A stretch of DNA of 64,000 nt from NCBI RefSeq assembly GCF_009765275.1, contig NZ_VOPH01000008.1, positions 62,001-126,000 on the forward strand, given 5' to 3'. This DNA comes from Chachezhania sediminis (GTDB taxonomy: Bacteria; Pseudomonadota; Alphaproteobacteria; Rhodobacterales; Rhodobacteraceae). Both the position numbers and the translations under genes were made by a program. Shown piece by piece: positions 16,029 through 25,095 of this stretch. Every line of letters starts with the position of its first letter. Position 1 is the first letter of the stretch. The notes under the pieces are model-generated. The model did not search any database, had not been told where the DNA came from, and worked only from the letters and a program-made list of their open reading frames with translations.

Positions 16029-17532
16029 CTTGGGTCTCCTTGGTATCGGGGGCGAAGGCGGGACCGGTGGCGCCGATGCGCAGGCCGGGCCGCAGCCGCG
16101 TGAAGGGCAGAAGGGCGGGGTCGACGGCCATCGGGCCGGGGGCGGCACAGGTCAGAAGCGCGCCCGCGATGGGTTCGAAATCGGCCCGGAAATGGACCGA
16201 GCTTTTGACGATCAGGATAGGCTCGTCCTCGGGCACGATGCCGACCTGGCGGAACATGTCCCGGTCGGCCATCTGCGCCTTGGCGGAAACGACGACGATC
16301 CGCAGGGCGCCCAGCCGAAGGCAGGCGGACGGCCCCATGGCCATGTGTTTGCCGCGATAGTAGGGGCCGGAGGCGGTGAAATTGCCGTCCGACAACTTCT
16401 CCACCGTGAAACTGGCCCGGAAGGGACTGTCGCCCGGGATGCCGGATTGGCCGCCGATGGCGATGTCCAGCGTGGCGCCTTCACCGGCCTCGTGCGCGGC
16501 CTTGGCCGTGGCCGGGTCGTAGAGGTTGCCGATGGCGCCTTTCGCCCCGGCCGCGACCATGGCGCGGATCATGCCGGTGGTGTTGCTGTCCGCACCGGCG
16601 CCCGGGTTGTCCTGGGTGTCGGCGATGACCACGGGGCCCTTGGTCTCGGGCAGGGCGGCAAGGCGCATCGCCTCGGCCACGCCGTCTTCTGGCGTCCAGA
16701 CCTTCCCGGCAAAGGCGGGTTCGGCATCGGTCACGGCCGCCAGCATCCGGTCGGCGGCGCTGTCCGCGTCCGGCCCATAGGCAAGCACGGTCATCTGGCA
16801 TTCCGGGAAATCGGCGGCGGGAAAGCCCATGTTGAAGCTCATTTCCCGCGTGTCGCCGGCGAGATCCTCCAGCAGGGCATAGAGACCGCGGGCAGGTTCG
16901 GCGAAGGTGCATTGCCAGGCGATGGCGGACAGGTAGGGCGCGACGCGCATCGCCTTTTCGGGGCGCGTGCCGTCCAGCATCGCCTCCAGCGCACGGGCGC
17001 CGCGCAGGCCGGTTTCGGCCATGTCGACGTGCGGGTAGGTGCGATAGCTTTCCAGGACATCCGCCATGTCGAACATCTTGGCCGTTACATTCGCATGCAG
17101 GTCAAGGCAGACGACGACCGGCACGTCCGGCCCGATCAGGTCGCGCAGGCGCGCCAGAAGCTCGCCCTCGCCATCGTCCAGGTGTTCGGTGACCATGGCC
17201 CCGTGCAGGTCCAGAATGACGCCGTCCAGCGGCAGTGCCGCGGCGATGCGTTCGACCAGGTCGCCGCCGATACGTTCGAAGGCATCGGCGGTGACATGGG
17301 CGGATGGAGAGGTGGCGGCGAAAAGCGTCGGCACCAGCTCCCACCCGTGCTCTGTCCCATGGCGGATGGCGCCCGAGATGGCGGAATTGACGTCCGCCAT
17401 CTGGGTCAGGATTTCCTCGCCTTTCAGCAGGCGGCCGGAACCGCCGCCGTGCAGGAAGTCTTCGTAGGTGGCCTTCGACGGGGCGAAGGTATTGGTTTCG
17501 TGCAGGAAGCCGCCGATTGCGATCCGGGGCAT
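16015..17532 (-). CDS. M81 family metallopeptidase (MlrC-like)
   Basis: Protein of 505 residues. MPRIAIGGFLHETNTFAP is the typical M81/DUF1485 N-terminus. DGVILDLHGAMVTEHLDDGEG and CLDLHANVT carry the metal-binding residues. The C-terminal MlrC domain contains NPGAGADSNTTGM and VEKLSDGNF. MlrC acts late in microcystin breakdown, but the family is broad in marine alphaproteobacteria and most members have unknown amide substrates. It lies 20 bp downstream of the ABC ATPase gene and overlaps the M20 gene. Confidence 0.92.
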   Translation of the reverse strand: MPRIAIGGFLHETNTFAPSKATYEDFLHGGGSGRLLKGEEILTQMADVNSAISGAIRHGTEHGWELVPTLFAATSPSAHVTADAFERIGGDLVERIAAALPLDGVILDLHGAMVTEHLDDGEGELLARLRDLIGPDVPVVVCLDLHANVTAKMFDMADVLESYRTYPHVDMAETGLRGARALEAMLDGTRPEKAMRVAPYLSAIAWQCTFAEPARGLYALLEDLAGDTREMSFNMGFPAADFPECQMTVLAYGPDADSAADRMLAAVTDAEPAFAGKVWTPEDGVAEAMRLAALPETKGPVVIADTQDNPGAGADSNTTGMIRAMVAAGAKGAIGNLYDPATAKAAHEAGEGATLDIAIGGQSGIPGDSPFRASFTVEKLSDGNFTASGPYYRGKHMAMGPSACLRLGALRIVVVSAKAQMADRDMFRQVGIVPEDEPILIVKSSVHFRADFEPIAGALLTCAAPGPMAVDPALLPFTRLRPGLRIGATGPAFAPDTKETQDAGH

Positions 17533-17551
17533 GGGTCTTTTCTCCGGGATG

Positions 17552-19174
17552 TCAGGCGGCCACGGGGCGGAAATTGGGGAAGTCCCAGTCCCGACCCGGC
17601 GCGGCGGTCAGAAGCGACCTTGTGTAATCGTGGGCGGGGGCGCCCAGGACGTCGGCGGTGGGGCCGTATTCCACGACCTGTCCGCGCTGCATCACTGCCA
17701 CCTCGTCACAGATCTGGGCCGCGACCCGCAGGTCGTGGGTGATGAACAGAATCGCGACATGGGTTCGTTCCTGGATTTCCGCCAGAAGGTTCAGCACCTG
17801 CGCCTGGACCGAAACGTCGAGCGCCGAGACAGCCTCGTCCGCGACCAGCAGCTCCGGCTCCATCGCCAGCGCGCGCGCAATGGCGATCCGCTGCCGCTGC
17901 CCGCCGGAAAACATGTGGGGGTAACGGTCGGCCGATCCTTCGGGCATTCCGACCAGGTCCAGCAGTTCCGCGGCGCGGGCCTTTGCCTGGGCCTTGGGCG
18001 TGCCATAGTTCACCGGGCCCTCGATGATGCTTTCCTCGATCGTCAGCCGCGGATTCAGCGACCGGTAGGGATCCTGGAACACCATCTGCAGCTTCTTGCG
18101 ATAGGGCTTCAGCCCGCGGCGCGACAGGCCGGAGATCTGCTGACCTCCGACGCGGATACCGCCCGAGGTGGGTTCGATCAAATGCATGATGCAGCGGGCG
18201 ACGGTGCTTTTGCCGGATCCGCTTTCGCCGACGATGCCCAGTGTCCTGCCGGCCGTGACCTTGAAGCTGACGTCCTGCACCGCGTGGGTGGCGCTGCCCT
18301 TGGCCAGGAACCTGCCCGCGCCGTAGAACTTGTTCAGGTCCGACACGTCCAGCGCCGTCTTCTTGCTGACCGATGCCCTTGCAGGGCGGGGCACCAGCGA
18401 CGGGACCGAGGACAGGAGCTTGCGGGTATAGTCTTCCTTGGGTGTGGCCAGAATCTCCATCACCGGGCCGTCCTCGACCAGGTCGCCCTGGTTCATGACA
18501 TAGACCCGGTCGGCGATTTCGGCCACGACGCCCATGTCGTGGGTGATGAACAGGACCGCGGTGCCGTGTTCCCGTTGCAGGTCCTTGATCAGCTTCAGGA
18601 TCTGCTTCTGCGTGGTCACGTCCAGCGCCGTCGTAGGTTCGTCCGCGATCAGCAGGCGCGGTTCAAGGATCAGCGCCATGGCGATCATGATCCGCTGCCG
18701 CTGGCCGCCCGACAACTGGTGGGGATAGCTGCCGGCGACCCGTTCGATATCCGGCAGGCCGACCTGTTTCAGCATGTCCATGACCTTGGCATGCTTGTCG
18801 GCGTTCGACAGCTTGGTATGCGCCTCCAGCACCTCGGTGATCTGGTCGCCGACCTTGTGGACCGGGTTCAGCGCGGTCATCGGCTCCTGAAAGATCATGG
18901 ACATGCGCGTGGCGCGCCGGTCGCGCAGTTCCGAAGGCGACAGGTCCAGCAGGTTTTCCCCGTCCAGCAGGATCTTGCCCGCGGTCACCTTCAGTGCGCC
19001 CTTGGGCAAAAGGCCCATGGTGGCCAGCGAACTGACGGACTTGCCCGACCCGCTTTCCCCGACCAGGCAGACCAGTTCGCCGGGTTCGATGTGGATCGAG
19101 ATATCGCGCACCACGGTCTTGCCGTTCTTGCGGTCGACCGCGACGGTCAGGTTGTCGATTTCAAGAAGCGACAT
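17552..19174 (-). CDS. Dipeptide/oligopeptide ABC transporter, fused double ATP-binding protein
   Basis: Protein of 540 residues with two complete ABC domains, a DppD-DppF fusion like GsiA/YejF. Domain 1 (about 1-260) has GESGSGKS and the signature LSGGQRQR; domain 2 (about 280-540) has GESGSGKST, a FSGGQRQR signature and [10 protein letters not shown]. Each ends with the oligopeptide-type C-terminal extension. It powers the importer formed by the two permeases immediately upstream (3-bp gap). Family knowledge gives peptides, glutathione or nickel as substrates; the neighbouring amidohydrolases favour a peptide or amide. Confidence 0.96.
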   Translation of the reverse strand: MSLLEIDNLTVAVDRKNGKTVVRDISIHIEPGELVCLVGESGSGKSVSSLATMGLLPKGALKVTAGKILLDGENLLDLSPSELRDRRATRMSMIFQEPMTALNPVHKVGDQITEVLEAHTKLSNADKHAKVMDMLKQVGLPDIERVAGSYPHQLSGGQRQRIMIAMALILEPRLLIADEPTTALDVTTQKQILKLIKDLQREHGTAVLFITHDMGVVAEIADRVYVMNQGDLVEDGPVMEILATPKEDYTRKLLSSVPSLVPRPARASVSKKTALDVSDLNKFYGAGRFLAKGSATHAVQDVSFKVTAGRTLGIVGESGSGKSTVARCIMHLIEPTSGGIRVGGQQISGLSRRGLKPYRKKLQMVFQDPYRSLNPRLTIEESIIEGPVNYGTPKAQAKARAAELLDLVGMPEGSADRYPHMFSGGQRQRIAIARALAMEPELLVADEAVSALDVSVQAQVLNLLAEIQERTHVAILFITHDLRVAAQICDEVAVMQRGQVVEYGPTADVLGAPAHDYTRSLLTAAPGRDWDFPNFRPVAA

Positions 19175-19177
19175 GGC

Positions 19178-20047
19178 TCAGGCCTCCCTCTTGTTCATGC
19201 GGGGGTCGAGGATATCGCGGGCAGCATCGCCCAACAGGTTGATCGACAGGATGCACAAGGACAACGCCATGCCCGGCCAGAAGATCAGTTCGGGCTTCAG
19301 GCGGAAATAGACCCGCGCCTCGGCCATGATGTTGCCCCAGGTGGGGGTTTCGGTGCTGACGCCTGCGCCCAGGAAGGACAGGATCGCCTCGGTCAGGATG
19401 GCGGAGGCGCAGACATAGGTCGCCTGCACCGTCAGCGGCGCGAAGGTGTTGGGCATCAGGTGCCGCCACAAGATCCTGGGCATCGAGGTTCCAAGCGAAA
19501 TCGCGGCTTCGACGTAAGGCTCTTCCCGCGCCGACAGCACGATGGACCGGACAAGGCGCACCACCCGCGGGATTTCGGGAATGGTGATCGCGGCCATGAC
19601 AGTCCAGATACTGGCGCCGATCAGCGAGACGATGGCGATGGCGAGAAGGACCGAAGGCATGGCCATCAGGCCGTCCATGACGCGCATGATGATCGCGTCG
19701 GCCAGGCGGATATAGCCCGAGACGAGGCCGATCAGGAGGCCCACGACCACGGCCATCACGGTGACGCCGATCCCGATTAGAAGCGAGACGCGGGCGCCCC
19801 AGATGACCCGGCTGAGAAGGTCGCGGCCATAATTGTCGGTGCCCAGCGGATACTCGGCGGATGGCGGTTTCAGCCGCATGATCGGGTTCTGGTAAATCGG
19901 ATCATGCGGCGCGATCAGGGGGGCAAAGATCGCGGCCAGCACGATCAGCAGCAGGACGACGGCAGCGATCATCGGCGCGATGCCGACCTTTTCGGTGATG
20001 AAGCTCGTCCTGATCGGAAAGGCGGCGCGTTGGGTCGTTTCGGCCAT
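19178..20047 (-). CDS. ABC transporter permease, DppC type
   Basis: Inner-membrane permease of 289 residues. It has the DppC N-terminal segment (KVGIAPMIAAVVLLLIVLAA), LIAPHDPIYQNP, LGTDNYGRDLLSRVIWGARVSL and the EAA loop EPYVEAAISLGTSMPRILWRHLMPN. It forms the heterodimeric channel with the DppB-type permease. Its ATG overlaps the stop of that gene by one base (TGATG) and its stop lies 3 bp before the ATPase start. Confidence 0.96.
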   Translation of the reverse strand: MAETTQRAAFPIRTSFITEKVGIAPMIAAVVLLLIVLAAIFAPLIAPHDPIYQNPIMRLKPPSAEYPLGTDNYGRDLLSRVIWGARVSLLIGIGVTVMAVVVGLLIGLVSGYIRLADAIIMRVMDGLMAMPSVLLAIAIVSLIGASIWTVMAAITIPEIPRVVRLVRSIVLSAREEPYVEAAISLGTSMPRILWRHLMPNTFAPLTVQATYVCASAILTEAILSFLGAGVSTETPTWGNIMAEARVYFRLKPELIFWPGMALSLCILSINLLGDAARDILDPRMNKREA

Positions 20048-20988
20048 CAGTAACGGATCCTCGGATCAAGCAGGGAGTAGGAAAGGTCGATGATCAGGTT
20101 GACGCCGACATAGACGCCCGAGGTCAGCAGGATCAGCGCCTGGATCACCGGGTAGTCGCGCGCAAAGATGCTGTCGACGGTCAGACGGCCGAGGCCGGGG
20201 ATGTTGAAAACGGATTCTGTGACCACCACACCAGAGATCAGAAGCGCAAAGCCCGTGCCGATCACGGTCATGACCGGGACTGCGGCGTTCCGCAGCGCAT
20301 GGCGGAACAGGACCCGGCGTTCGGTCAGGCCCTTGGCGCGGGCCGTGCGGACATAATCCTCGCCCAGGACGTCCAGCAGGCTGGCACGGGTCATGCGGGC
20401 GATCAGCGCGATGTAGATGGACGCCAGCGTCAGCGCCGGCAGCACGGCGCGCGCGGCGAAGGCGGCAAAATCCTGGCTGGGCGCGATGTAGCCCTGCACC
20501 GGCAGCCAGCCCAGATCCAGCGCGAACAGCTTTATCAGCAGATAGCCGATGACGAAGACCGGGACGGAAAAGCCAAGGACGGAAAAGGTCATGACGGCGT
20601 GGTCGACCCAAGAGCGATGCTTCCAGGCGGCCAGCACGCCCATCGGCACGGCCACGATGACCGACAGCGTGATGGTGATCAGCGCGATCCAGATCGTGGG
20701 CCACATCCGGTCGGCCACCAGGTCGATGACGGGGGTGTTGGAAATCAGCGAGGTGCCGAAATCGCCCTGCAGCAGGCCGCCGATCCAGCGGGTGAACTGC
20801 ACGTAGACGGGTTCGTTCAGGCCCAGCGAGGTGCGGATCTTTTCCAGCTGATCCGGCGTGGCCATGTCGCCGGCCAGGATCGCGGCGGGATCGCCGGGCG
20901 TCAGTCGTAACAGCAGGAACACGAACACGGCGACGACGAGCATGACCGGTATGGCAGCAAGCACGCGACGGATGAAGTAGGTGGGCAT
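20047..20988 (-). CDS. ABC transporter permease, DppB type
   Basis: Inner-membrane permease of 313 residues. The typical N-terminus MPTYFIRRVLAAIPVMLVV is followed by LRLTPGDPA, and the EAA-type loop reads EDYVRTARAKGLTERRVLFRHALRNA. These are DppB/OppB hallmarks. It is the second gene of the operon, about 100 bp from the binding protein gene; that gap holds a stable hairpin, so permeases are probably made at lower levels than the binding protein. Confidence 0.96.
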   Translation of the reverse strand: MPTYFIRRVLAAIPVMLVVAVFVFLLLRLTPGDPAAILAGDMATPDQLEKIRTSLGLNEPVYVQFTRWIGGLLQGDFGTSLISNTPVIDLVADRMWPTIWIALITITLSVIVAVPMGVLAAWKHRSWVDHAVMTFSVLGFSVPVFVIGYLLIKLFALDLGWLPVQGYIAPSQDFAAFAARAVLPALTLASIYIALIARMTRASLLDVLGEDYVRTARAKGLTERRVLFRHALRNAAVPVMTVIGTGFALLISGVVVTESVFNIPGLGRLTVDSIFARDYPVIQALILLTSGVYVGVNLIIDLSYSLLDPRIRY

Positions 20989-21058
20989 TTGAGGTCCTTG
21001 GTCGTGGCGCTGGCGCGGCCCCGGCCAACCGGGCGGGCCGGCCGGGGCGATATCGACG

Positions 21059-21083
21059 GTCGGGGGCGTCAGGCGCCCCCGAC
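21059..21083 (-). terminator. Hairpin between peptide-binding protein gene and permease genes
   Basis: GTCGGGGGCG (21059-21068) pairs perfectly with CGCCCCCGAC (21074-21083) around 5 nt. It begins 6 bp after the stop codon of the binding protein gene and has no U-run after it. It probably protects that mRNA end or attenuates read-through to the permeases. Confidence 0.65.
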
Positions 21084-21088
21084 GGAGG

Positions 21089-22672
21089 TCATTCCTTGCT
21101 GATGCCCCAGAAGACCGGGAACGGTGCCGGTTCCACGCCCGAGAGCTTCGTGCTCCATGCCGAGGGCGAGAAGTACTGGCCCAGGTGGATGTAGTTCACG
21201 TTCTCCATCACGTGGGCCTGGATCTGCTGGGTGATCGCCTGCTGGGCGGCCAGGTCCGGCGCTTCGGCGAAAGCCTTCAGCAGGTCCTCGATTTCCGGAT
21301 CTTCGGGCCAGCCGAACCATGCCTGGTCGCCGCGGCCGTTCAGCATCACGTTGCCCAGCGGGTTCGAGACTTCCGGCACGATCCAGTTGGTGAAGAACAG
21401 GTTCCAGCCGCCTTCGGCGGGCGGGATCTGGCTGGCGCGGCGGGTGACCAGCGTCTGCCAGTCCATCGGCTGCATGTCGACGTTGAAGCCGGCCTCGCGC
21501 AGGGCCTGGGCCGCCACGATGGGCTGGGCGGTCAGGGTGACCACGTCGGTCGGCTGCATCAGCACGATGGGTGTGCCGTCATAGCTCGATTCCGCCAGCA
21601 TCGCCTTGGCCGCCTCGATATCGCCGCCCGAGGTCAGCGACTCCGAACCGTCCGTAAACTCGTACGGCGTGCCGCAGCCGAAGATCGCGCCGCAGACCTG
21701 GAAATATTCCGAGTTGCCGATCAGCGCCGTCAGCACATTTTCCTGGCTGATCGCCAGCTTGGCGGCCTGACGCACCTTCGGATCGTCAAACGGCGGATGC
21801 TTGAAGTTCATCCGGCCGATGGTGACCGCGCCCAGCGTCGACAGAACCTCGGTCTTGATCCCGGGCATGCCTTCCAGCAGCGGCAGAAGGTCGACCGGAA
21901 CGCTTTCCATGAAGTCGATCTCGCCGTTCATCAGCGCGTTCATCGTGGTCTGCGCGTCGGGCATGGTGACCCATTCGACCCGGTCGACCAGCACGTCCTT
22001 GGCGCCGGAAAACCAGCTGCGCGGGCCGGGGGCGGGCACGTAATCGTCGAATTTTTCGTAAACGACCTTCACGCCGGGCTGGAATTCGTCGGCCACGAAC
22101 TTGAAAGGGCCCGACCCGACGAATTCGGTGATCGCCTCGTTCGCCGGGGCGCTGGCGATGCGTTCGGGCATCATGAAGAGCGCAAGGCTCGACACCTTGG
22201 CCATGGCTTCCAGCGTATAGGGGAAGGGTTCGGTCAGGGTCAGCACGAAGGTCTTGTCGCCGGTCGCTTCCAGGCTGGCCATGCGGTCGTTGATCATCTG
22301 GCCGCCGCCGTCGCGCTGCATCCAGCGCTTGATCGACGCGATGCAGTCGGCCGGCGTCACGTCGCCGCCATCGTGCCATTTCAGCCCGTCACGCAGGGTG
22401 AAAGTATAGGTCAGCCCGTCGGCCGACACCTCGAAATCCGCCATCTGGGGCGTGACCTCGAAGTCGGAATTCAGGGCCACCAGCGTGTCGAACACCATGA
22501 AGGCGTTGTCGCGCGTGATGTGCGCCGTGGTGATCACAGGGTCGAGCACGCGCAGGCCGGAATGCATCACCGCGGTGATGGTCGTCTCGGCGTTGGCGGG
22601 CAACATCGCGGAGAGCGTCAGGGCGCTGGCCGCAACGGCGCCTCGTCGCAGATTGCTCCAAAAGGCGGTCAT
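21089..22672 (-). CDS. ABC transporter substrate-binding protein, family 5 (peptide type)
   Basis: Periplasmic binding protein of 527 residues, SBP_bac_5 family. The ATG at 22672 precedes a Sec signal (MTAFWSNLRRGAVAASALTL, cleavage near ANA-ETT). Hallmarks include DPVITTAHITRDNAFMVFDTLV near the N-terminus, ADGLTYTFTLRDGLKWHDG, and MNFKHPPFDDPKVRQAAKLAI. It is first in the operon, just downstream of IclR. It binds the substrate that the M20 and M81 hydrolases presumably degrade. The sequence does not identify the ligand. Confidence 0.95.
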   Translation of the reverse strand: MTAFWSNLRRGAVAASALTLSAMLPANAETTITAVMHSGLRVLDPVITTAHITRDNAFMVFDTLVALNSDFEVTPQMADFEVSADGLTYTFTLRDGLKWHDGGDVTPADCIASIKRWMQRDGGGQMINDRMASLEATGDKTFVLTLTEPFPYTLEAMAKVSSLALFMMPERIASAPANEAITEFVGSGPFKFVADEFQPGVKVVYEKFDDYVPAPGPRSWFSGAKDVLVDRVEWVTMPDAQTTMNALMNGEIDFMESVPVDLLPLLEGMPGIKTEVLSTLGAVTIGRMNFKHPPFDDPKVRQAAKLAISQENVLTALIGNSEYFQVCGAIFGCGTPYEFTDGSESLTSGGDIEAAKAMLAESSYDGTPIVLMQPTDVVTLTAQPIVAAQALREAGFNVDMQPMDWQTLVTRRASQIPPAEGGWNLFFTNWIVPEVSNPLGNVMLNGRGDQAWFGWPEDPEIEDLLKAFAEAPDLAAQQAITQQIQAHVMENVNYIHLGQYFSPSAWSTKLSGVEPAPFPVFWGISKE

Positions 22673-22796
22673 ATCGGTCCTCTCTGTTGTCGTATCACGT
22701 TGGGGGGTGTCGCGGGCCCCGCTTGGCGGGGGCTTGGCCGAAGCATCGTCACCCGGTGGGCTACCTTGAAGGTGAAACACGACTTTCGGACAAGCC

Positions 22797-22816
22797 TTTT
22801 TCATGAAGATCAAAAA
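22797..22816. promoter_or_regulatory. AT-rich imperfect palindrome upstream of the peptide importer operon
   Basis: TTTTT and AAAAA bracket CATGAAGATC; 14 of 20 positions are self-complementary. It lies between the iclR stop and the binding protein start in an AT-rich patch that stands out from the surrounding DNA. It is a plausible site for the adjacent IclR regulator or part of a promoter. Confidence 0.35.
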
Positions 22817-22843
22817 TTGTGCAAATGATACGCCGGACGGGAT

Positions 22844-23668
22844 CTAACCGGTGCTCAGTGCCCGGACGGTCTGCATCAGTGTCGGCGAAATCGCGTGATC
22901 GAATTCCTCGAGAGTCCAGTCCGACATAAGCGAGGTGATGGTGACCGCGCCGATCGGGTGGCCGGCACTGTCCGTCACGGCCGCGCCGATGCCAAGTTCC
23001 CCGGGTAAAAGTTGTTCCGCTGCAGCGATATAGCCCTGTTCCCGGGCCTGGGCGACACGCTCCATGATCGCGTCTTCGTCGGTTAGGGTCCTGGGCGTAT
23101 AGCTGACCCTCTCCGACCGGCGGATGATGTCGCGGGCCCGGTCTTCGGGCAGGCGCGCCAGCACTGCCCAGCCGGCGGAGGTGCAGTAGATCGGCACGCT
23201 GAGCCCGACCATCATGGCATGAATGACTTCGCTTTTAGGTTGAAATCTGGCGGTATAGACTAGCCGCAGATCGTCGATCAGGGACAGGTCGACCCGTTCG
23301 TTCACCGCGCTGCGCAGGTCCAGAAGATAGGGCACCGCGCGCTGGATCAGCCGGTTCAGGCGCATGGAATCGAAGATGTGATCGTAGATCCGGATACCCG
23401 GCACATATCCCTGATCGTATTGATCTCGCTGTATATATCCCAGCTTTCGCAACGTGTGGACGATCCGCTGGGTGGTGCTGCGGTCCAGCTCGGCCGCGCG
23501 GGCGATTTCCGACAGGCTAAGGGGGCGGTCCGTGGTGTGGAAGGCCGACAGCACCCCCATCGCGCGGGCCACGGAACGGACGAACAGCGGATCGTGTGCC
23601 TCCTCGCCCTCGCCCTCACGCAACTCAGGATTGCGATGCAGCATGGCGGGACTGAGATAGCCGGTCAT
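22844..23668 (-). CDS. IclR family transcriptional regulator
   Basis: Regulator of 274 residues from ATG 23668 (MTGYLSPAMLHRN); a TTG 36 codons earlier is a weaker choice. The winged helix-turn-helix is at about residues 30-90 (SLSEIARAAELDRSTTQRIVHTL). The effector-binding domain follows, with YIAAAEQLLPGELGIGAAV in the conserved C-terminal part. Same orientation as, and immediately upstream of, the peptide importer and hydrolase genes, so it is the likely regulator of that cluster (inference). Confidence 0.92.
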   Translation of the reverse strand: MTGYLSPAMLHRNPELREGEGEEAHDPLFVRSVARAMGVLSAFHTTDRPLSLSEIARAAELDRSTTQRIVHTLRKLGYIQRDQYDQGYVPGIRIYDHIFDSMRLNRLIQRAVPYLLDLRSAVNERVDLSLIDDLRLVYTARFQPKSEVIHAMMVGLSVPIYCTSAGWAVLARLPEDRARDIIRRSERVSYTPRTLTDEDAIMERVAQAREQGYIAAAEQLLPGELGIGAAVTDSAGHPIGAVTITSLMSDWTLEEFDHAISPTLMQTVRALSTG

Positions 23669-23776
23669 GCGGTGTCGCCCCGGCCCTGAAAGCGGGTCAG
23701 AGCGTGATTCAGGTTTGCTTCTTTTTTCATCAATCAGTGTCCCGAGGAGATGAGATCGGAATATGTGTGCCTTCAA

Positions 23777-24324
23777 TTTAGGCGGCCCTGTCAGCGCCCG
23801 TAAATGATTGTCCAGTGATTATACTGTATCGGCAGGCGATACAAAAGAAATGATTCGCCGACCCGGTGCGCGGCTTGCCCTGGTATGCGACCCGGATGCG
23901 GCGGATGGGCTGCGGGGCGCGTCGGGCAGGCAGGCTGTCGGGGAAGGATGCTGCAACCTGCCCCCGGAAGACGATGCCGCCGATCCGGCCGATTCCACCA
24001 CAAATGCGTCGCGGTGCCGAGCGGGGCGAAGCCCGGGCCCGCCAGACACATGAAGGACCAGCCGCCGATGTGATGGGCCGTTCCGGCGATGGCCGAGCCT
24101 GTGGCGCCGTCCAGGAACATGGATCCCATGAACAGCGTGGTGACCCGTGCCCGGATACCGGCACCGGGCGAGAAGATGATGTGCTGGCCGGCGATCGGAG
24201 CGGCCTGCACCGCCAGGTTCACTCGGGGTTAATGTCGCGCGGGACGCCCGGCCGGGGGGGGCGACAAACGCGCCTGTAGGCCCGGACTATGGTAGACCGA
24301 CCTGCCCCCGGCAATGGCCCGCGT
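23777..24324. other. 548-bp gap with no intact gene (contains an MFS fragment)
   Basis: Between iclR and tetR there is no complete gene. The part at 23995-24222 resembles the C-terminal part of an MFS transporter; the rest contains only chance frames and an 8-G run near 24252. This looks like a scar of gene loss. Confidence 0.5.
23995..24222 (-). pseudogene. Remnant of an MFS transporter (C-terminal fragment)
   Basis: The minus strand reads (M)NLAVQAAPIAGQHIIFSPG, then ARVTTLFMGSMFLDGATGSA and HIGGWSFMCLAG. Pairs such as RxRVxxxFM and GGAxGS with a later GW are characteristic of the loop and helices 10-11 of drug or sugar efflux MFS proteins. No upstream helices are in frame and homology fades after THLWW, so it is a decayed fragment of about 76 codons. 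Confidence 0.5.
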
Positions 24325-24978
24325 TCATCCGGGCGGGTCCCTGTATGCCCGCGTGGCCTGGCACAGCTGCCGTTGGGCGACGAAGCGGGCCATTTCCAGC
24401 GCGGCGGGACGGTGGCCCGAGAAGATTTCGACATAGCTTTCGATGCGGGCCAGCCGGGTGGCCAGATCCTCTGACACCTGGAGCGAGATATAGCCCATCT
24501 GCGTCAGGTAGACGGTCCGCGCCCGGACATCGGCGCTGTCCTGCGGATAGTCGAAACGGCGGAACATGGCGCGGATTGCGTCCAGCCGCGCCTCGTCCGC
24601 TGCGATGACCCGCCTTGTGACCGCGTCCGACCGGTGGGCCCAGCCGCGGATCGCGAAATCCAGCCGCGGATCGAAGGGCGCGCCGTCCAGGAACATGCCG
24701 ATCAGGGACAGCACGGCCTCGGTGATCGTTTCGGAATAGGCGGCACAGGCGGTCCGGAAGGCGCCGGTATTCTGCGTCTCCCAATCGTCCAGCAGGGCGT
24801 CCAGCAGCGCCTCGCGGTCCTTGAAGTGCCAATAGAAACTGGTGCGGGAAATCTTCAGCTGCGTCGCCAGCGGCTGGATCTTCACCGAACCCACGCCGGT
24901 ATCGACCAGCGCCGCCTTCGCCGCCGCCAGCCACATATCGCGCGAGCCGCGCCAGCCGGTGGTTTTCTCTTTCGCCAC
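24325..24978 (-). CDS. TetR/AcrR family transcriptional regulator
   Basis: Regulator of 217 residues from GTG 24978, chosen because GGAGG sits 7 nt upstream; an ATG 24 codons earlier lacks one. The HTH is VKIQPLATQLKISRTSFYWHFKDREALLDALL (about residues 28-60 in two parts), a TetR_N variant with SFYWHFK in place of TLYRHF. The C-terminal ligand domain is helical. It is divergent from the N-methylproline demethylase-like gene, whose promoter region carries repeated AGTGAAC elements. Confidence 0.9.
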   Translation of the reverse strand: MAKEKTTGWRGSRDMWLAAAKAALVDTGVGSVKIQPLATQLKISRTSFYWHFKDREALLDALLDDWETQNTGAFRTACAAYSETITEAVLSLIGMFLDGAPFDPRLDFAIRGWAHRSDAVTRRVIAADEARLDAIRAMFRRFDYPQDSADVRARTVYLTQMGYISLQVSEDLATRLARIESYVEIFSGHRPAALEMARFVAQRQLCQATRAYRDPPG

Positions 24979-25030
24979 GTCCGGTCCTCCTGCCCGATCA
25001 TCATGGGGTGTTTTGGGGTCTGCGTACAGT

Positions 25031-25072
25031 AGTGAACGGTTTCTTGACACAAGTGAACATTTTGCCGATCAT
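25031..25072 (+). promoter_or_regulatory. Promoter with AGTGAAC direct repeats, upstream of demethylase gene
   Basis: TTGACA (25044-25049), 17-bp spacer, then GATCAT (25067-25072) as a weak -10. Two AGTGAAC copies at 25031-25037 and 25052-25058 are 21 bp apart, two helical turns, and bracket the -35 element. They are candidate TetR contacts. Confidence 0.4.
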
Positions 25073-25095
25073 GACGGGCATTCGGAGGTGTACCC

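Noticed and set aside
17468-19780. 770-codon open frame on the plus strand
   Set aside because: Antisense of the double ABC ATPase and DppC genes; the product looks like low-complexity Asp/Gln/His-rich shadow.
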